Source: GAS368 sp965227745 (lineage in GTDB: Bacteria > Verrucomicrobiota > Verrucomicrobiia > Opitutales > Opitutaceae). Taken from it: a DNA stretch of 64,000 bases. The translations under genes and the position numbers were made by a program. How positions within the stretch are numbered: position 1 is the first letter of the stretch; each line of letters opens with the position of its first letter. The stretch spans positions 992,001-1,056,000 of the forward strand of contig OZ245769.1 of the NCBI GenBank assembly GCA_965227745.1. The letters are read 5' to 3'. Below the pieces are notes generated by a model, which saw nothing but the letters and a program-made list of their open reading frames with translations, had not been told where the DNA came from and searched no databases. This document shows positions 1 through 9,011 of this stretch, piece by piece.

Positions 1-3000
1 TAACGCGCGGAGACGTTGGTCAGTCGGGCAGCGGTGGCGGGACCCGGGCGGGTGTCGTAGATTTCTCCGAGGGCGATACCTGCAGGGCCCTTCGGCACCA
101 GTTGGACCGTGTGCGCTCCGCTGAGCAAACTCAGCAGCATCGCATCGCGGCTGCCTGTCGGGACTTGAAAGGCTCCGACGTCGCGTGCGGTTTCGCTGAG
201 GGTCGGGGATCCGCCCCAGTCGTCATTTTGGTCGACCAAGCTTGAGCCCTTGTACAGTTGGATCCGGGGATCGACGACCGACCCGGTCACGCCAAATTGA
301 TCGAGGCCGGGACCGATGCCTCGGATCAACATTCGCTTGTCTCCGCCGGCCACGGCAAAGCCGATGATCAGAGGCGAGGCGTCCACGCTGGCCCGGACCG
401 AGACGTTGGCGATTGATGAATTGATGGTCGCGGAACTGTCTACCGCCAAATCAGCTGGTTTGCTCAGGGTTGTTCCCTCCGCGTTGCTGACAGCCACCTG
501 ATATTGGCCGGCGTGAGTGGAAAAGACGATGGGTAGCGTCAGGCTTGAACTGGTGGCCCCGACGATTGGCGTGCCGCCGACGAACCACTGATATGTCAAG
601 GTACCGGGGCCGGTTGCCGTGGAAGAAAAGGTGGCGCTTTGTCCACCCGTTACGCTGACCGCGACCGGCTGAGTTTTAATGAACGGAGTTCCAATGCGAT
701 TATAGCGCAACAGCAGTCCGTCTTCGGTCGCTGCGACGATATCGCCCGAGTCCATGATCAAGGCCTGCGACCACATCGGTGCGGCCGGAGTATTGAACCG
801 TTCGTCATCGACTATTTCAAAAGCTGGATCGGTCGCGCCATTTGCCATCAGTCTCGTGGTGATCGGGACCGCGGTCTGGGCGGAACGACCCCACACCAAA
901 ATACGATTGTCGGGTTGGATCATATGGCCGCCCCACGTATAAAGCTCCGGCAGGCGCGCGGCAAACGAAGGGTCTTTTATTCCTGAAGGTAGAAGGCGGA
1001 TCACGGTGGGGACGCTATTCGCGGGCTGGAGTTCGTTGGGTGCCATCGTGGCCAAAATAATACCCCCGGAACTCTGCCCGGTATTTTGCTTTGAATCGAA
1101 CCCAAGGGGGAGCCGCACAAATGTCGCATCGACCGTAAAGGCCGGATCGACAGTTCCGTCGCTATTGAGGCGGACGAGCGATGGCTTGTTCTGGCCGGAC
1201 CACGTTTTAAATCCTCCACCGATCAGGATTTGGCCATTGGGCAGGGCGCTGAAGGCGGAAATATCCGCTGAGACTCCCGACCCGAAACTGGTGCTGGCGG
1301 AACCATCGGAAGCGAGTACGACCACGCCACCGGGCTGGCGCACGCTGTCGCTCAGCATGATGCGCTTATCGCTGAGCACTACGGGGCGGCCGATCACTCC
1401 CGCCAGTTGAGCCACTTGAAAGGTAGTATCGCTCGTGCCGTCGATATTGAGACGCCAGCATTTGGGAGGTAGGATGGAATTGCTGCCGACCACGATCAAT
1501 TTACCCTCGGGTTGAACCGTGACGGACCAAGCTTCGGTCAAGCCACTGACGCCGACCCGGAAAGACATATCGAGCGACAAATCGTGGTTGAGGCGAATGA
1601 TCGGGCCCCCCGTGGGCACACCGTTCCAGTAGTTGAATTGTCCCGCGACGATTATTTTTCCGCCACGCTGGAGACGCACGGCTGTGATGGCCCCGGAATA
1701 GCGCAGGTTGGGGTTAAAAGAGGTTCGGCGGCCATCGGTCTCAAGAAGGGCGATACCCGATCCGCCTGCTACCCCACCGCCGGCAAAAAGATAACTGCCG
1801 GCTGCGACGATGCGACCGCTGGCGAGCACGGCAAGCTGGTCGACGCGGTTGAAGGTAGGAGCGGTAAACGAGTTCGACACCGTGCCGTCTAATTTAAGGC
1901 GGACTGCTTGGCCGGCGAAACGACCGACCAGAGAGCCTCCCAGCAGCAGATCGCCATCAGGGAGTTGGGCCATGGCGGCGACATCGTTGTTGGTGCTCAA
2001 GACCGCGAAGGACTTGTCGACCGAGCCATTGTCATTCAATCGCACCAGCCCGGAAAACCCCGATCCGTTGAAACTTGAAAATGGACCGGCGACCAGCAGT
2101 CGGCCGTCTTTTTGAAGAAAGATATTTCTCACTCCGCCCTGCGCTGCGCCCGATCCCGCATCGAAGGCTCGGTCGAGGCTTCCGTCCGCCAGCAGGCGAA
2201 AAACACCGGGGTTGCCGGTTCTTTCGGGATCGCCGATCAGCGATGCTCCTCCCACGTAGACCCTTCCATCCGAAGCCAAGGCGATCGCTTGAGGCGTGGT
2301 CATCCTCGGTGCGATAAATTTTTGATCCCGCGCCCCGGTCGCGCTCAGCCTGATGAGCCCGGACGTGTCTACGCCTTGGTAAAGATTAAACGCACCCGCG
2401 ACCACGATCGCGCCGTTGTTCATGACCTTGAGGCCATAGATTAAAGGGCCGCTCGGCCCGGACAAGAAGCCATCTCCCACTGCAAACGCGGCGTCTCGCG
2501 TGCCGTCGGAATTCAAGCGCACGATGCCGCCGCTCGCCACTCCGCCTACATGCCGAAATGAACCACCCACTAGGAGGCGTCCGTCAGGCTGGGGCGTCAC
2601 GCGTTGGATCGCACCATCGAAAGCGGGCGCGGTGAAGGAGCGGTCCAGCGTACCATCCGCGTTGAGTCGGGCGAGCCCCGCACGCGCCTCACCCAATATC
2701 GAGGTGAAAGCGCCCAAGATGTACCACTTTCCGTCCGGGGCTGCCTCTACTTGGTTAATGACTCCAAAACCATCCTGCTCCGCCCGGCCGAGCGGGGCGG
2801 TGGCGAGGACGTTTCTTTCGGGATACAGTGCCAGTGTGATTTTTACGCTCGCTGCGCTAGATGTCGCCGAGCCTTGGCTGTCACTGACTATGACATCATA
2901 GTTTCCGCTGTCCGCCGTGGTCGCCCGATTGAGCGGCAAGACAGCGGATGTGGCGTTTGCAATGGGAAAGGCATCGATGCGCCACTGATACGACAGCGGA

Positions 3001-3176
3001 CCGCTGCCTGTGGCGACGACGCTCAAGGTTAGGTCTGTGCCTGAAAGACCCGTGGCCGACTGTGGATGCCGTGAGATAACTGGGGCCGCGAGCAGCGAAT
3101 TCATCAGAGCTGCTCCTATAGCAATCAAAGTGGACAAGTATGACGTATAGCGCGAGCTACGGAGGAGAGTAGACAT
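1..3176 (-). CDS. Secreted delta-60 beta-propeller repeat protein with Ig-like domains (3' end outside window)
   Basis: An open minus-strand frame runs from an ATG at 3176 to the window edge. It starts with a hydrophobic export signal (STLIAIGAALMNSLLAAP). An Ig-like domain follows (SYQWRIDAFPI, then TTADSGNYDVIVSD). Next come many delta-60 repeats of the type LLADGSLDRAF / LPDGDLLLGGSL, encoded about 850-2800. A second Ig-like domain lies at about 480-670 (TYQWFVGGTPIVGA, AGQYQVAVSNA). After it is the Opitutales-type domain with GFAVAGGDKRMLIRGIGPGL and EIYD, and another copy appears to begin at the edge. Family knowledge: such proteins are exported, probably cell-surface or extracellular, of unknown function. 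The C-terminus is missing, so the anchoring signal cannot be seen. Confidence 0.85.
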   Translation of the reverse strand, partial: MSTLLRSSRYTSYLSTLIAIGAALMNSLLAAPVISRHPQSATGLSGTDLTLSVVATGSGPLSYQWRIDAFPIANATSAVLPLNRATTADSGNYDVIVSDSQGSATSSAASVKITLALYPERNVLATAPLGRAEQDGFGVINQVEAAPDGKWYILGAFTSILGEARAGLARLNADGTLDRSFTAPAFDGAIQRVTPQPDGRLLVGGSFRHVGGVASGGIVRLNSDGTRDAAFAVGDGFLSGPSGPLIYGLKVMNNGAIVVAGAFNLYQGVDTSGLIRLSATGARDQKFIAPRMTTPQAIALASDGRVYVGGASLIGDPERTGNPGVFRLLADGSLDRAFDAGSGAAQGGVRNIFLQKDGRLLVAGPFSSFNGSGFSGLVRLNDNGSVDKSFAVLSTNNDVAAMAQLPDGDLLLGGSLVGRFAGQAVRLKLDGTVSNSFTAPTFNRVDQLAVLASGRIVAAGSYLFAGGGVAGGSGIALLETDGRRTSFNPNLRYSGAITAVRLQRGGKIIVAGQFNYWNGVPTGGPIIRLNHDLSLDMSFRVGVSGLTEAWSVTVQPEGKLIVVGSNSILPPKCWRLNIDGTSDTTFQVAQLAGVIGRPVVLSDKRIMLSDSVRQPGGVVVLASDGSASTSFGSGVSADISAFSALPNGQILIGGGFKTWSGQNKPSLVRLNSDGTVDPAFTVDATFVRLPLGFDSKQNTGQSSGGIILATMAPNELQPANSVPTVIRLLPSGIKDPSFAARLPELYTWGGHMIQPDNRILVWGRSAQTAVPITTRLMANGATDPAFEIVDDERFNTPAAPMWSQALIMDSGDIVAATEDGLLLRYNRIGTPFIKTQPVAVSVTGGQSATFSSTATGPGTLTYQWFVGGTPIVGATSSSLTLPIVFSTHAGQYQVAVSNAEGTTLSKPADLAVDSSATINSSIANVSVRASVDASPLIIGFAVAGGDKRMLIRGIGPGLDQFGVTGSVVDPRIQLYKGSSLVDQNDDWGGSPTLSETARDVGAFQVPTGSRDAMLLSLLSGAHTVQLVPKGPAGIALGEIYDTRPGPATAARLTNVSAR

Positions 3177-3320
3177 AGGGGAGACGAAAGCGGGCGGAGC
3201 GAAGGCTGGAGCCGTTGTAGTGACGATCAAGTGCAAAGACCCTCCATCTGGCACGGGACCATTTGCCGAATCGAAAAGGATTCGCGTGCGGGCGAAAGCT
3301 GAGTTCCCTTCAAGGAGTCT

Positions 3321-5060
3321 ATGGACAATGCCCCGATCGATCTTCGCAATGTCAACGCCCTCTGGTGCAGCGTGCTCGTGGAGACGCTCGCGCGGCTCGG
3401 CGTGCGCCATGCCGTGATCTCCCCGGGCTCGCGCTCCACGCCGCTCACCTTCGCGCTCACGCGCCACCCCGACATCACCGCAGTGCCAGTGCTCGATGAG
3501 CGCTCGGCGGCTTTCTTCGCGCTCGGTATTGCGAAGCGCGAAGGTCGCCCGGCGGTGCTCGTCTGCACGAGCGGCACGGCAGGGGCCAACTATTTCCCCG
3601 CGGTCATCGAGGCGCAGGAGAGCGGCGTGCCGCTGCTCGTCATCACGGCGGATCGCCCGCCCGAGATGCGCGCCTGTGCCTCCGGCCAGACCATCGACCA
3701 GCAGCAACTCTACGGCGCGCACGTCAACTTTTTCCACGAGCTCGCCGTGCCCGAGACGAGCGAGGCCATGCTGCGCTACCTCCGCCAGACCGTGATGCAC
3801 GCGTTTAGCCGCACGCTGCAACCGGCCGGTCCTGTGCATCTCAACGCGCCCTTCCGCGACCCGTTGCCCCCCACGGACGATGGCGGCGTCGCGGCCGAGG
3901 CCGTCGTCCCGATCAACTGGGACCACTTTTTCCGTCAGGTCGAGCGCACCGAGCCTCCCGTCGTCGACGTGTCACTGCCGCCGTTTCTCACCGACGTCCA
4001 CGGGGTGATCGTGGCCGGCCCCGCGCAGCCGACCGATCCGGAGGCCTACACGGCAGCCGTGGCGGAGATCGCGAAGAGTCTGGGGTGGCCGGTGCTCGCG
4101 GACGGACTTTCGCCGCTGCGCCATCGCGCGGAGGCGATTCCGCAACTGGTCACGACCTACGATACGATCCTGCGCAACCCCGGCGCCGCTGAGCGACTGA
4201 AACCCGAGACCATTCTCTGCCTCGGCGGCTGGCCGACGAGCAAGGTCCTCCGCGCCTGGCTCGATTCCGCCTCCGCCCCCACGCTCCTCGTCAGCGATCG
4301 TCCCGATAATCGCGACGCACTGCACGGCCGTACGCGCCAGGTCGCGATTTCCTTGTCCAAGCTCGCGTCGCAACTTCCCATCGCCAGCGAGACCAACGGC
4401 TACACCCGCATGTGGTCGGAGTACGAGACGCAGGCGCGCGGAAAAATCGAAGCGAAGTTTTTCACGATGAAAGAGCTGTTCGAGGGCAAAGCCGCGTGGC
4501 TCCTCGCGCGGCATTTGCCCAACGAGACGCCGCTCTTCGTCGCCAACTCGATGCCGATTCGCGACCTCGAATACTTCGTTGCGCCCGGCCAGCGCGCGCT
4601 CCAGCCGCTCTGTAATCGCGGGGCCAACGGCATCGATGGCACGCTCTCCACCGCGCTCGGCGTCGCCCACGATGCGGGCCGCCCGGCCGTGCTGCTGACC
4701 GGCGATCTCGCGCTGCTGCACGACACGAATGGCTTTTTGCTCGGCCCCAAGCTGCGTGGCGGGCTCACGATCATTTTGATCAACAATAACGGCGGCGGCA
4801 TCTTCGGCCACCTGCCCGTCGCGCAATTCGATCCGCCCTTCGAGGAGTACTTCGCCACGCCGCAAAATATCGATTTCGCCAAGCTCGCCGCGACCTATGG
4901 CGTCGAGCACGTGCTGGTGCGCGACTGGCCGCATTTCCGCGAACTCATCTCCGCCTTACCCGACACGGGCATCCGCATCCTCGAATTAAAAACTGACCGC
5001 CGCGCCGACGCCGCCACGCGGAAGCAGTTGTTTGCCGATATCGCGGCAGCGTTGGTATAG
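3321..5060 (+). CDS. menD: 2-succinyl-5-enolpyruvyl-6-hydroxy-3-cyclohexene-1-carboxylate synthase
   Basis: 579 aa, the usual MenD length. This ThDP-dependent cytoplasmic enzyme joins isochorismate and 2-oxoglutarate in menaquinone synthesis. Visible landmarks are the N-terminal RHAVISPGSRSTPLT segment, the ThDP-activating glutamate context VLDERSAAFFALG, the TADRPPEMR segment, and the C-terminal ThDP/metal site GDLALLHDTNG followed by INNNGGGIFGHLP. The start ATG at 3321 sits shortly after an AAGGAG-like element (caaggag at about 3309-3315). menB lies 2.1 kb downstream on the same strand, with kup inserted on the other strand, so this is a partial, interrupted men cluster. Confidence 0.96.
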   Translation: MDNAPIDLRNVNALWCSVLVETLARLGVRHAVISPGSRSTPLTFALTRHPDITAVPVLDERSAAFFALGIAKREGRPAVLVCTSGTAGANYFPAVIEAQESGVPLLVITADRPPEMRACASGQTIDQQQLYGAHVNFFHELAVPETSEAMLRYLRQTVMHAFSRTLQPAGPVHLNAPFRDPLPPTDDGGVAAEAVVPINWDHFFRQVERTEPPVVDVSLPPFLTDVHGVIVAGPAQPTDPEAYTAAVAEIAKSLGWPVLADGLSPLRHRAEAIPQLVTTYDTILRNPGAAERLKPETILCLGGWPTSKVLRAWLDSASAPTLLVSDRPDNRDALHGRTRQVAISLSKLASQLPIASETNGYTRMWSEYETQARGKIEAKFFTMKELFEGKAAWLLARHLPNETPLFVANSMPIRDLEYFVAPGQRALQPLCNRGANGIDGTLSTALGVAHDAGRPAVLLTGDLALLHDTNGFLLGPKLRGGLTIILINNNGGGIFGHLPVAQFDPPFEEYFATPQNIDFAKLAATYGVEHVLVRDWPHFRELISALPDTGIRILELKTDRRADAATRKQLFADIAAALV

Positions 5061-5071
5061 TTCAGCTGCTG

Positions 5072-5145
5072 AACTGTGGGAGGGGCTTTACGCCCCGACA
5101 GTTTTCGGCCCCGAAAAGTCGGGGCGTAAAGCCCCTCCCACAGTT
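5072..5145. repeat. Perfect 28-bp inverted repeat between convergent genes
   Basis: The arm at 5072-5099 is the exact reverse complement of 5118-5145. The 18-base interior itself contains a smaller TTTTCGG/CCGAAAA hairpin. It lies between the convergent ends of menD and kup. It could act as a bidirectional transcription barrier or be a REP-type dispersed palindrome. There is no T tract, so a classical intrinsic terminator is not certain. Confidence 0.8.
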
Positions 5146-5177
5146 TCGAGCCTGCGAACTTCGGCCCGCATGGCTGA

Positions 5178-7088
5178 TTACAACTGAATCGGCAGCCCGA
5201 CCTCGATGATCTGCATCGGGGGTAGGTGATAATAGTCGCGCGCCTGGCGGGCGTTGCGGCTGAGGAAGCTGTAGAAATGTTTCTGCCACTCCCACATGCG
5301 CGCTTCACCGCCGGTGATGATCATCTCGCGGTTAAAATAGTAGGTCGCCTCGTTGGGTTTGAGGGGCACGCCGGCATCGCGGATGCGCTCGACGAGCGAC
5401 GCGACATCGGGCGACTCCATGTAGCCGTAGCGAGCGACCGCACGCCACACGCCTTCGCCGATTTCACGGATTTCGATTCGCTCGGTATCGGGCACCTGCG
5501 GCATCTCGTCGGTGGTCACACTCAGGAGTACGACCGTCTCGTGCAGCACCTTGTTCGCCTTCACGTGATGGAGCAAGACGAGCGGGGTACCTCGCGGATT
5601 GCCCGCCATGAAAACGCCCGTGCCGCGGACGCGTGCGATGTACTTGCTGGAGGCGATGTCGCAGAGCTCGACCTCCGTGATCTCATTCGCGTACACGCGC
5701 CGGAAGATTTCATTTTTCCCCGTCTTCCACGTATGCATCACCGCCACGACGACCATCGCGATGGCAATGGGCAGCCAGCCACCATCGGTAAACTTGTGCA
5801 GCGTGGCGTAGAAGAAGGTGACGTCGACCACGGCAAATATCGCGGTAAGCGTGACGGCCTTCCACTTGGCCCATTTCCAGTGATAGCACATCACAATGTA
5901 AAAGGCGTAGGTCGTAACGACCATCGTGCCGGTGACCGCAATGCCGTAGGCAGCGGCGAGATTATCGGAGGAGCGGAAGCCAGCTACGACCGCGATGGAG
6001 GCCAGCGCAAGCGCGGTGTTGATCAGCGGCACATAGATCTGGCCCACCTGATCGGCATTCGTATGGGTGATGTGAAGGCGCGGAAAATAACCGAGCTGGA
6101 TCGCCGAGCGGGTCAGCGAGTAGGCGCCGGAGATGACCGCCTGGCTCGCGATGATCGCGGCGGCGATGGAAAGTAGCGTGAGCGCGAGTTGACCCCAGCC
6201 GTCGGGGGCAAGGGCGAAGAACGGGTTGGCCTGCGAATCGAGGTGATCGAGCACATACGCGCCCTGGCCGTAGTAGTTGAGCAGCAATCCAGGAAACGCG
6301 AAGAAGTACCAGGCCTGCGCGATCGCCTTGCGGCCGAAGTGGCCCATGTCGGCGTAAAGTGCCTCGGCGCCCGTCACGCACAGCACGACGGAGCCGAGAA
6401 TCAAAATCGCCCCCCGCGGATGGGTGAACAAAAACTCCAGGCCAAGCCACGGATTCAACGCGGCCAGAACCTCGGGTTTGTCCTTGAGATGCCACGCGCC
6501 CAAGACTCCAAGCGTTAAGAACCATAGCACCATCACCGGACCGAAGATGCGACCGATAAGTTTCGAGCCTTTGTGCTGCACCCAAAAAAGCCCGGCGAGG
6601 ATGAGGCAGGCGATGATCGGGATGATCGCACTATCGGGCTTCGCAAAGACGGGGCTAAACCCCTTTAGACCTTCCGCCGCGCTGAGCACCGAAATCGCCG
6701 GCGTAATGACACTATCACCGTAAAGCAGCGCCGCGCCGGCCAGGATAATAAACACCGTGAAGCTGATACGCCCGGACTTGGTGGTGGCCGGAACTCCCTT
6801 GGAGTGACTGAGCGCGAGCAGGGCGAAGATACCGCCCTCGCCGCGATTATCGGCACGCATGATGAAGCCGATGTACTTAAGACAAACGACGAGAATCAGC
6901 GCCCACGTCATGAGCGAGAGGATGCCGAGCACGGCCTCGCTGCGCTCCACCGGGGTGAAGTGCACGAGGCACTCCTTCATGGCGTAGAGCGGGCTGGTGC
7001 CGATGTCGCCAAAGACTACGCCGAGCGCGCCCACACAAAGGGCGGCTTGGGCTCCGGCTTTTAACGGTGTCTTGGACGAATGACTCAT
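5178..7088 (-). CDS. kup: KUP-family potassium uptake protein
   Basis: 636 aa from the ATG at 7088. An in-frame start 39 bases upstream is possible, but it would add a basic segment not typical of the family. The family signature GALGVVFGDIGTSPLYA is near the N-terminus, followed by about 12 hydrophobic segments and a cytoplasmic C-terminal domain of about 200 residues, the standard Kup layout. Kup proteins take up K+ with protons across the inner membrane. It stands alone on the minus strand between menD and menB, separated from menD by a strong inverted repeat. Confidence 0.95.
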   Translation of the reverse strand: MSHSSKTPLKAGAQAALCVGALGVVFGDIGTSPLYAMKECLVHFTPVERSEAVLGILSLMTWALILVVCLKYIGFIMRADNRGEGGIFALLALSHSKGVPATTKSGRISFTVFIILAGAALLYGDSVITPAISVLSAAEGLKGFSPVFAKPDSAIIPIIACLILAGLFWVQHKGSKLIGRIFGPVMVLWFLTLGVLGAWHLKDKPEVLAALNPWLGLEFLFTHPRGAILILGSVVLCVTGAEALYADMGHFGRKAIAQAWYFFAFPGLLLNYYGQGAYVLDHLDSQANPFFALAPDGWGQLALTLLSIAAAIIASQAVISGAYSLTRSAIQLGYFPRLHITHTNADQVGQIYVPLINTALALASIAVVAGFRSSDNLAAAYGIAVTGTMVVTTYAFYIVMCYHWKWAKWKAVTLTAIFAVVDVTFFYATLHKFTDGGWLPIAIAMVVVAVMHTWKTGKNEIFRRVYANEITEVELCDIASSKYIARVRGTGVFMAGNPRGTPLVLLHHVKANKVLHETVVLLSVTTDEMPQVPDTERIEIREIGEGVWRAVARYGYMESPDVASLVERIRDAGVPLKPNEATYYFNREMIITGGEARMWEWQKHFYSFLSRNARQARDYYHLPPMQIIEVGLPIQL

Positions 7089-7218
7089 GCGAACGGGTAG
7101 CTTCCCGTAACGCGCCCCTCGCTCCAAGCAGTTTTGCTCACCGGCGGGAAATCAGCTTGCAATTCCCCTGTGCTGGCCGGTGGACAACTGCGCCAAAAGT
7201 TTGCACGATCTCCACTCT

Positions 7219-8052
7219 ATGACTCCCGACTGGAAAGTCGCCAAGACCTACACTGACATCCTTTACCACAAGGCCGGCGGCATCGCCAAGATCACCATCA
7301 ACCGCCCGGAGAAGCGCAATGCGTTCCGCCCGCATACGGTCTCGGAGATGTTCGATGCCTTCAGCGATGCGCGTGAAGACCAGAGCGTCGGCGTCGTACT
7401 CCTTACGGGCGCCGGTCCACACACCGATGGCAAGTATGCCTTCTGCGCCGGCGGCGACCAGAGCGTGCGCGGTCATGCCGGCTACGTGGGCGAGGACGGC
7501 GTGCCGCGCCTCAACGTGCTCGATCTCCAGAAACTCATCCGCTCCATGCCCAAGGTCGTGATCGCGCTCGTCGCGGGTTACGCCATCGGCGGTGGCCACG
7601 TGCTACACGTCGTGTGCGACCTCAGCCTTGCTGCGGACAACGCGATCTTCGGCCAGGTCGGCCCGCGCATGGGCAGCTTCGACGGCGGCTTCGGCTCCAG
7701 CTACCTCGCCCGCGTGGTCGGCCAGAAAAAGGCCCGCGAGATCTGGTATCTGTGCCGTCAATACAACGCCGCCGAGGCGCTCGACATGGGCCTCGTCAAC
7801 AAAGTCGTACCCGTCGCCGAACTTGAGGCCGAGGGTGTGAAGTGGGCCAACGAGATTCTCAATCACAGCCCCCTCGCGATCCGCCTCCTCAAGAGCGGCT
7901 TCAACGCCGAGCTCGACGGCCAGGCCGGCATCCAGGAACTCGCGGGCAATGCCACGCTGCTCTACTACATGAGCGACGAGGCCAAGGAATTCCACTCCGC
8001 CCAGCGCGAGAAGCGGAAGCCGAACGCGCGGAAGTATCCGTGGCTACCTTAG
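7219..8052 (+). CDS. menB: 1,4-dihydroxy-2-naphthoyl-CoA synthase
   Basis: 277 aa, crotonase fold. MenB closes the second ring of the naphthoquinone during menaquinone synthesis. Diagnostic segments are INRPEKRNAF, FCAGGDQSVRG (oxyanion-hole loop), IGGGHVLHVVCDLSLAADN, the GPRMGSFDGGFGSSYLAR active-site stretch and the C-terminal REKRKPNARKYPWLP. The start at 7219 gives the usual length; an upstream start at 7180 would add 13 residues that do not look like the family. It is monocistronic here, with kup divergent upstream and a hairpin-rich spacer downstream. Confidence 0.96.
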   Translation: MTPDWKVAKTYTDILYHKAGGIAKITINRPEKRNAFRPHTVSEMFDAFSDAREDQSVGVVLLTGAGPHTDGKYAFCAGGDQSVRGHAGYVGEDGVPRLNVLDLQKLIRSMPKVVIALVAGYAIGGGHVLHVVCDLSLAADNAIFGQVGPRMGSFDGGFGSSYLARVVGQKKAREIWYLCRQYNAAEALDMGLVNKVVPVAELEAEGVKWANEILNHSPLAIRLLKSGFNAELDGQAGIQELAGNATLLYYMSDEAKEFHSAQREKRKPNARKYPWLP

Positions 8053-8065
8053 CGGTTTGGAGTGG

Positions 8066-8192
8066 CTGCGGCATCCTGCCGCAGAGTCTTCTGAGTTGGT
8101 TGCGAGCGTAGCGAGCGGACTACTTTCAAAAAAGGTCAGCACCGGCTTTCAGCCGGACGCGACACTGAAGACTCTGCGGCTGGAAGCCGCAG
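8066..8192. repeat. Nested palindromic intergenic repeat
   Basis: Two small hairpins, 8066-8084 and 8174-8192, sit at the ends. The segment 8078-8091 is the exact reverse complement of 8167-8180, so the whole 127-bp unit can fold on itself. It lies between the convergent ends of menB and the ThuA-like gene. It looks like a non-coding mobile or REP-like palindrome. Confidence 0.6.
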
Positions 8193-8206
8193 TCGCTTTC
8201 AATCCC

Positions 8207-8959
8207 TCACTCCTTACCCGCCGCCCAAAACACCGCGTGGGCGATCAGGTTGAGAAAGACCGGGTCGTGCCACGTCGCGTTGCCGTGGCCCCACGTCGTG
8301 CCGACGACGCGGGTGCCGCCGTAGAGGTTGGTCCAGACGGTAGGGTAGGTATTGCCATCGGCTTGACTGACGGCGGTGGCGAGGGCGGTGGAGTTGGGCC
8401 AGAGTTTTTCGATGACGTAGAGTTCGTCCATCGGCGTCGTCCATGTAGCGGGAAACCCCTTCATGATCGGATGATTCTTCGCGGCGGACACGGGCGAGAC
8501 GACATACTCGGCCTGTTTGTCGTGACGGCGCGTGGTGACGCCGAGGAATTCGCGCCAGTCGTCCTCCTTCAGCAAGCGGTAGGTGTGCATCGCGCAATGG
8601 ATGACCACGGCGGGCGTGCCGCCCTTGTGGCCTTGGACGATCTTGCGGGTGTACTCGATATTGTTGGTGTCGGCGAAGCACTCGTTGTGCACGACGACAT
8701 CGTAGGCCTTGGCCCAGTTGGGATTTTCGTAGAGTTTGATCTCAGCCTTGGTGCCCTTGCCGCCGTCGTTGACGATGGTCCACTCGATCGGGCCGAGCTT
8801 CTTCGTGGCGTCGGTCAGCGCTTTGGCCTGAAAATCGTAATCGTGATAACCTCCGGCGGTGACGAGCAGGGCCTTTATCGGCTTAGCGTCGGCCGCAAAC
8901 ATGCGCGGCACGAGCAAGGCGAGAAGAACCAGAAAGAATGAAAGCGAGCGGAGTTTCAT
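8207..8959 (-). CDS. Exported ThuA-like domain protein
   Basis: 250 aa from the ATG at 8959, which begins a clear signal peptide (MKLRSLSFFLVLLALLVPRMFA). The open frame extends upstream, but that part is low-complexity out-of-frame sequence. The mature part matches the ThuA-like fold (class I glutamine amidotransferase-like): ALLVTAGGYHDYDF at the start, VVVHNECFAD, GGTPAVVIHCAMHTYR, and the terminal VGTTWGHGNATWHDPVFLNLIAHAVFWAAG. ThuA-like proteins are linked to sugar (trehalose-type) utilisation, but exact activity is unknown. It is followed on the same strand by a second ThuA-like gene, so the two may be co-transcribed. Confidence 0.85.
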   Translation of the reverse strand: MKLRSLSFFLVLLALLVPRMFAADAKPIKALLVTAGGYHDYDFQAKALTDATKKLGPIEWTIVNDGGKGTKAEIKLYENPNWAKAYDVVVHNECFADTNNIEYTRKIVQGHKGGTPAVVIHCAMHTYRLLKEDDWREFLGVTTRRHDKQAEYVVSPVSAAKNHPIMKGFPATWTTPMDELYVIEKLWPNSTALATAVSQADGNTYPTVWTNLYGGTRVVGTTWGHGNATWHDPVFLNLIAHAVFWAAGKE

Positions 8960-9011
8960 GAAGGGTGGGGTAGAGATGATTGATCGAAAAAGTGGGAGAG
9001 CGCGGAAGTAA

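Noticed and set aside
316..2901. Several plus-strand open frames of 60-140 codons in the first 3 kb
   Set aside because: The minus strand is one continuous delta-60/Ig-like coding frame through the whole region, only cut by the window edge.
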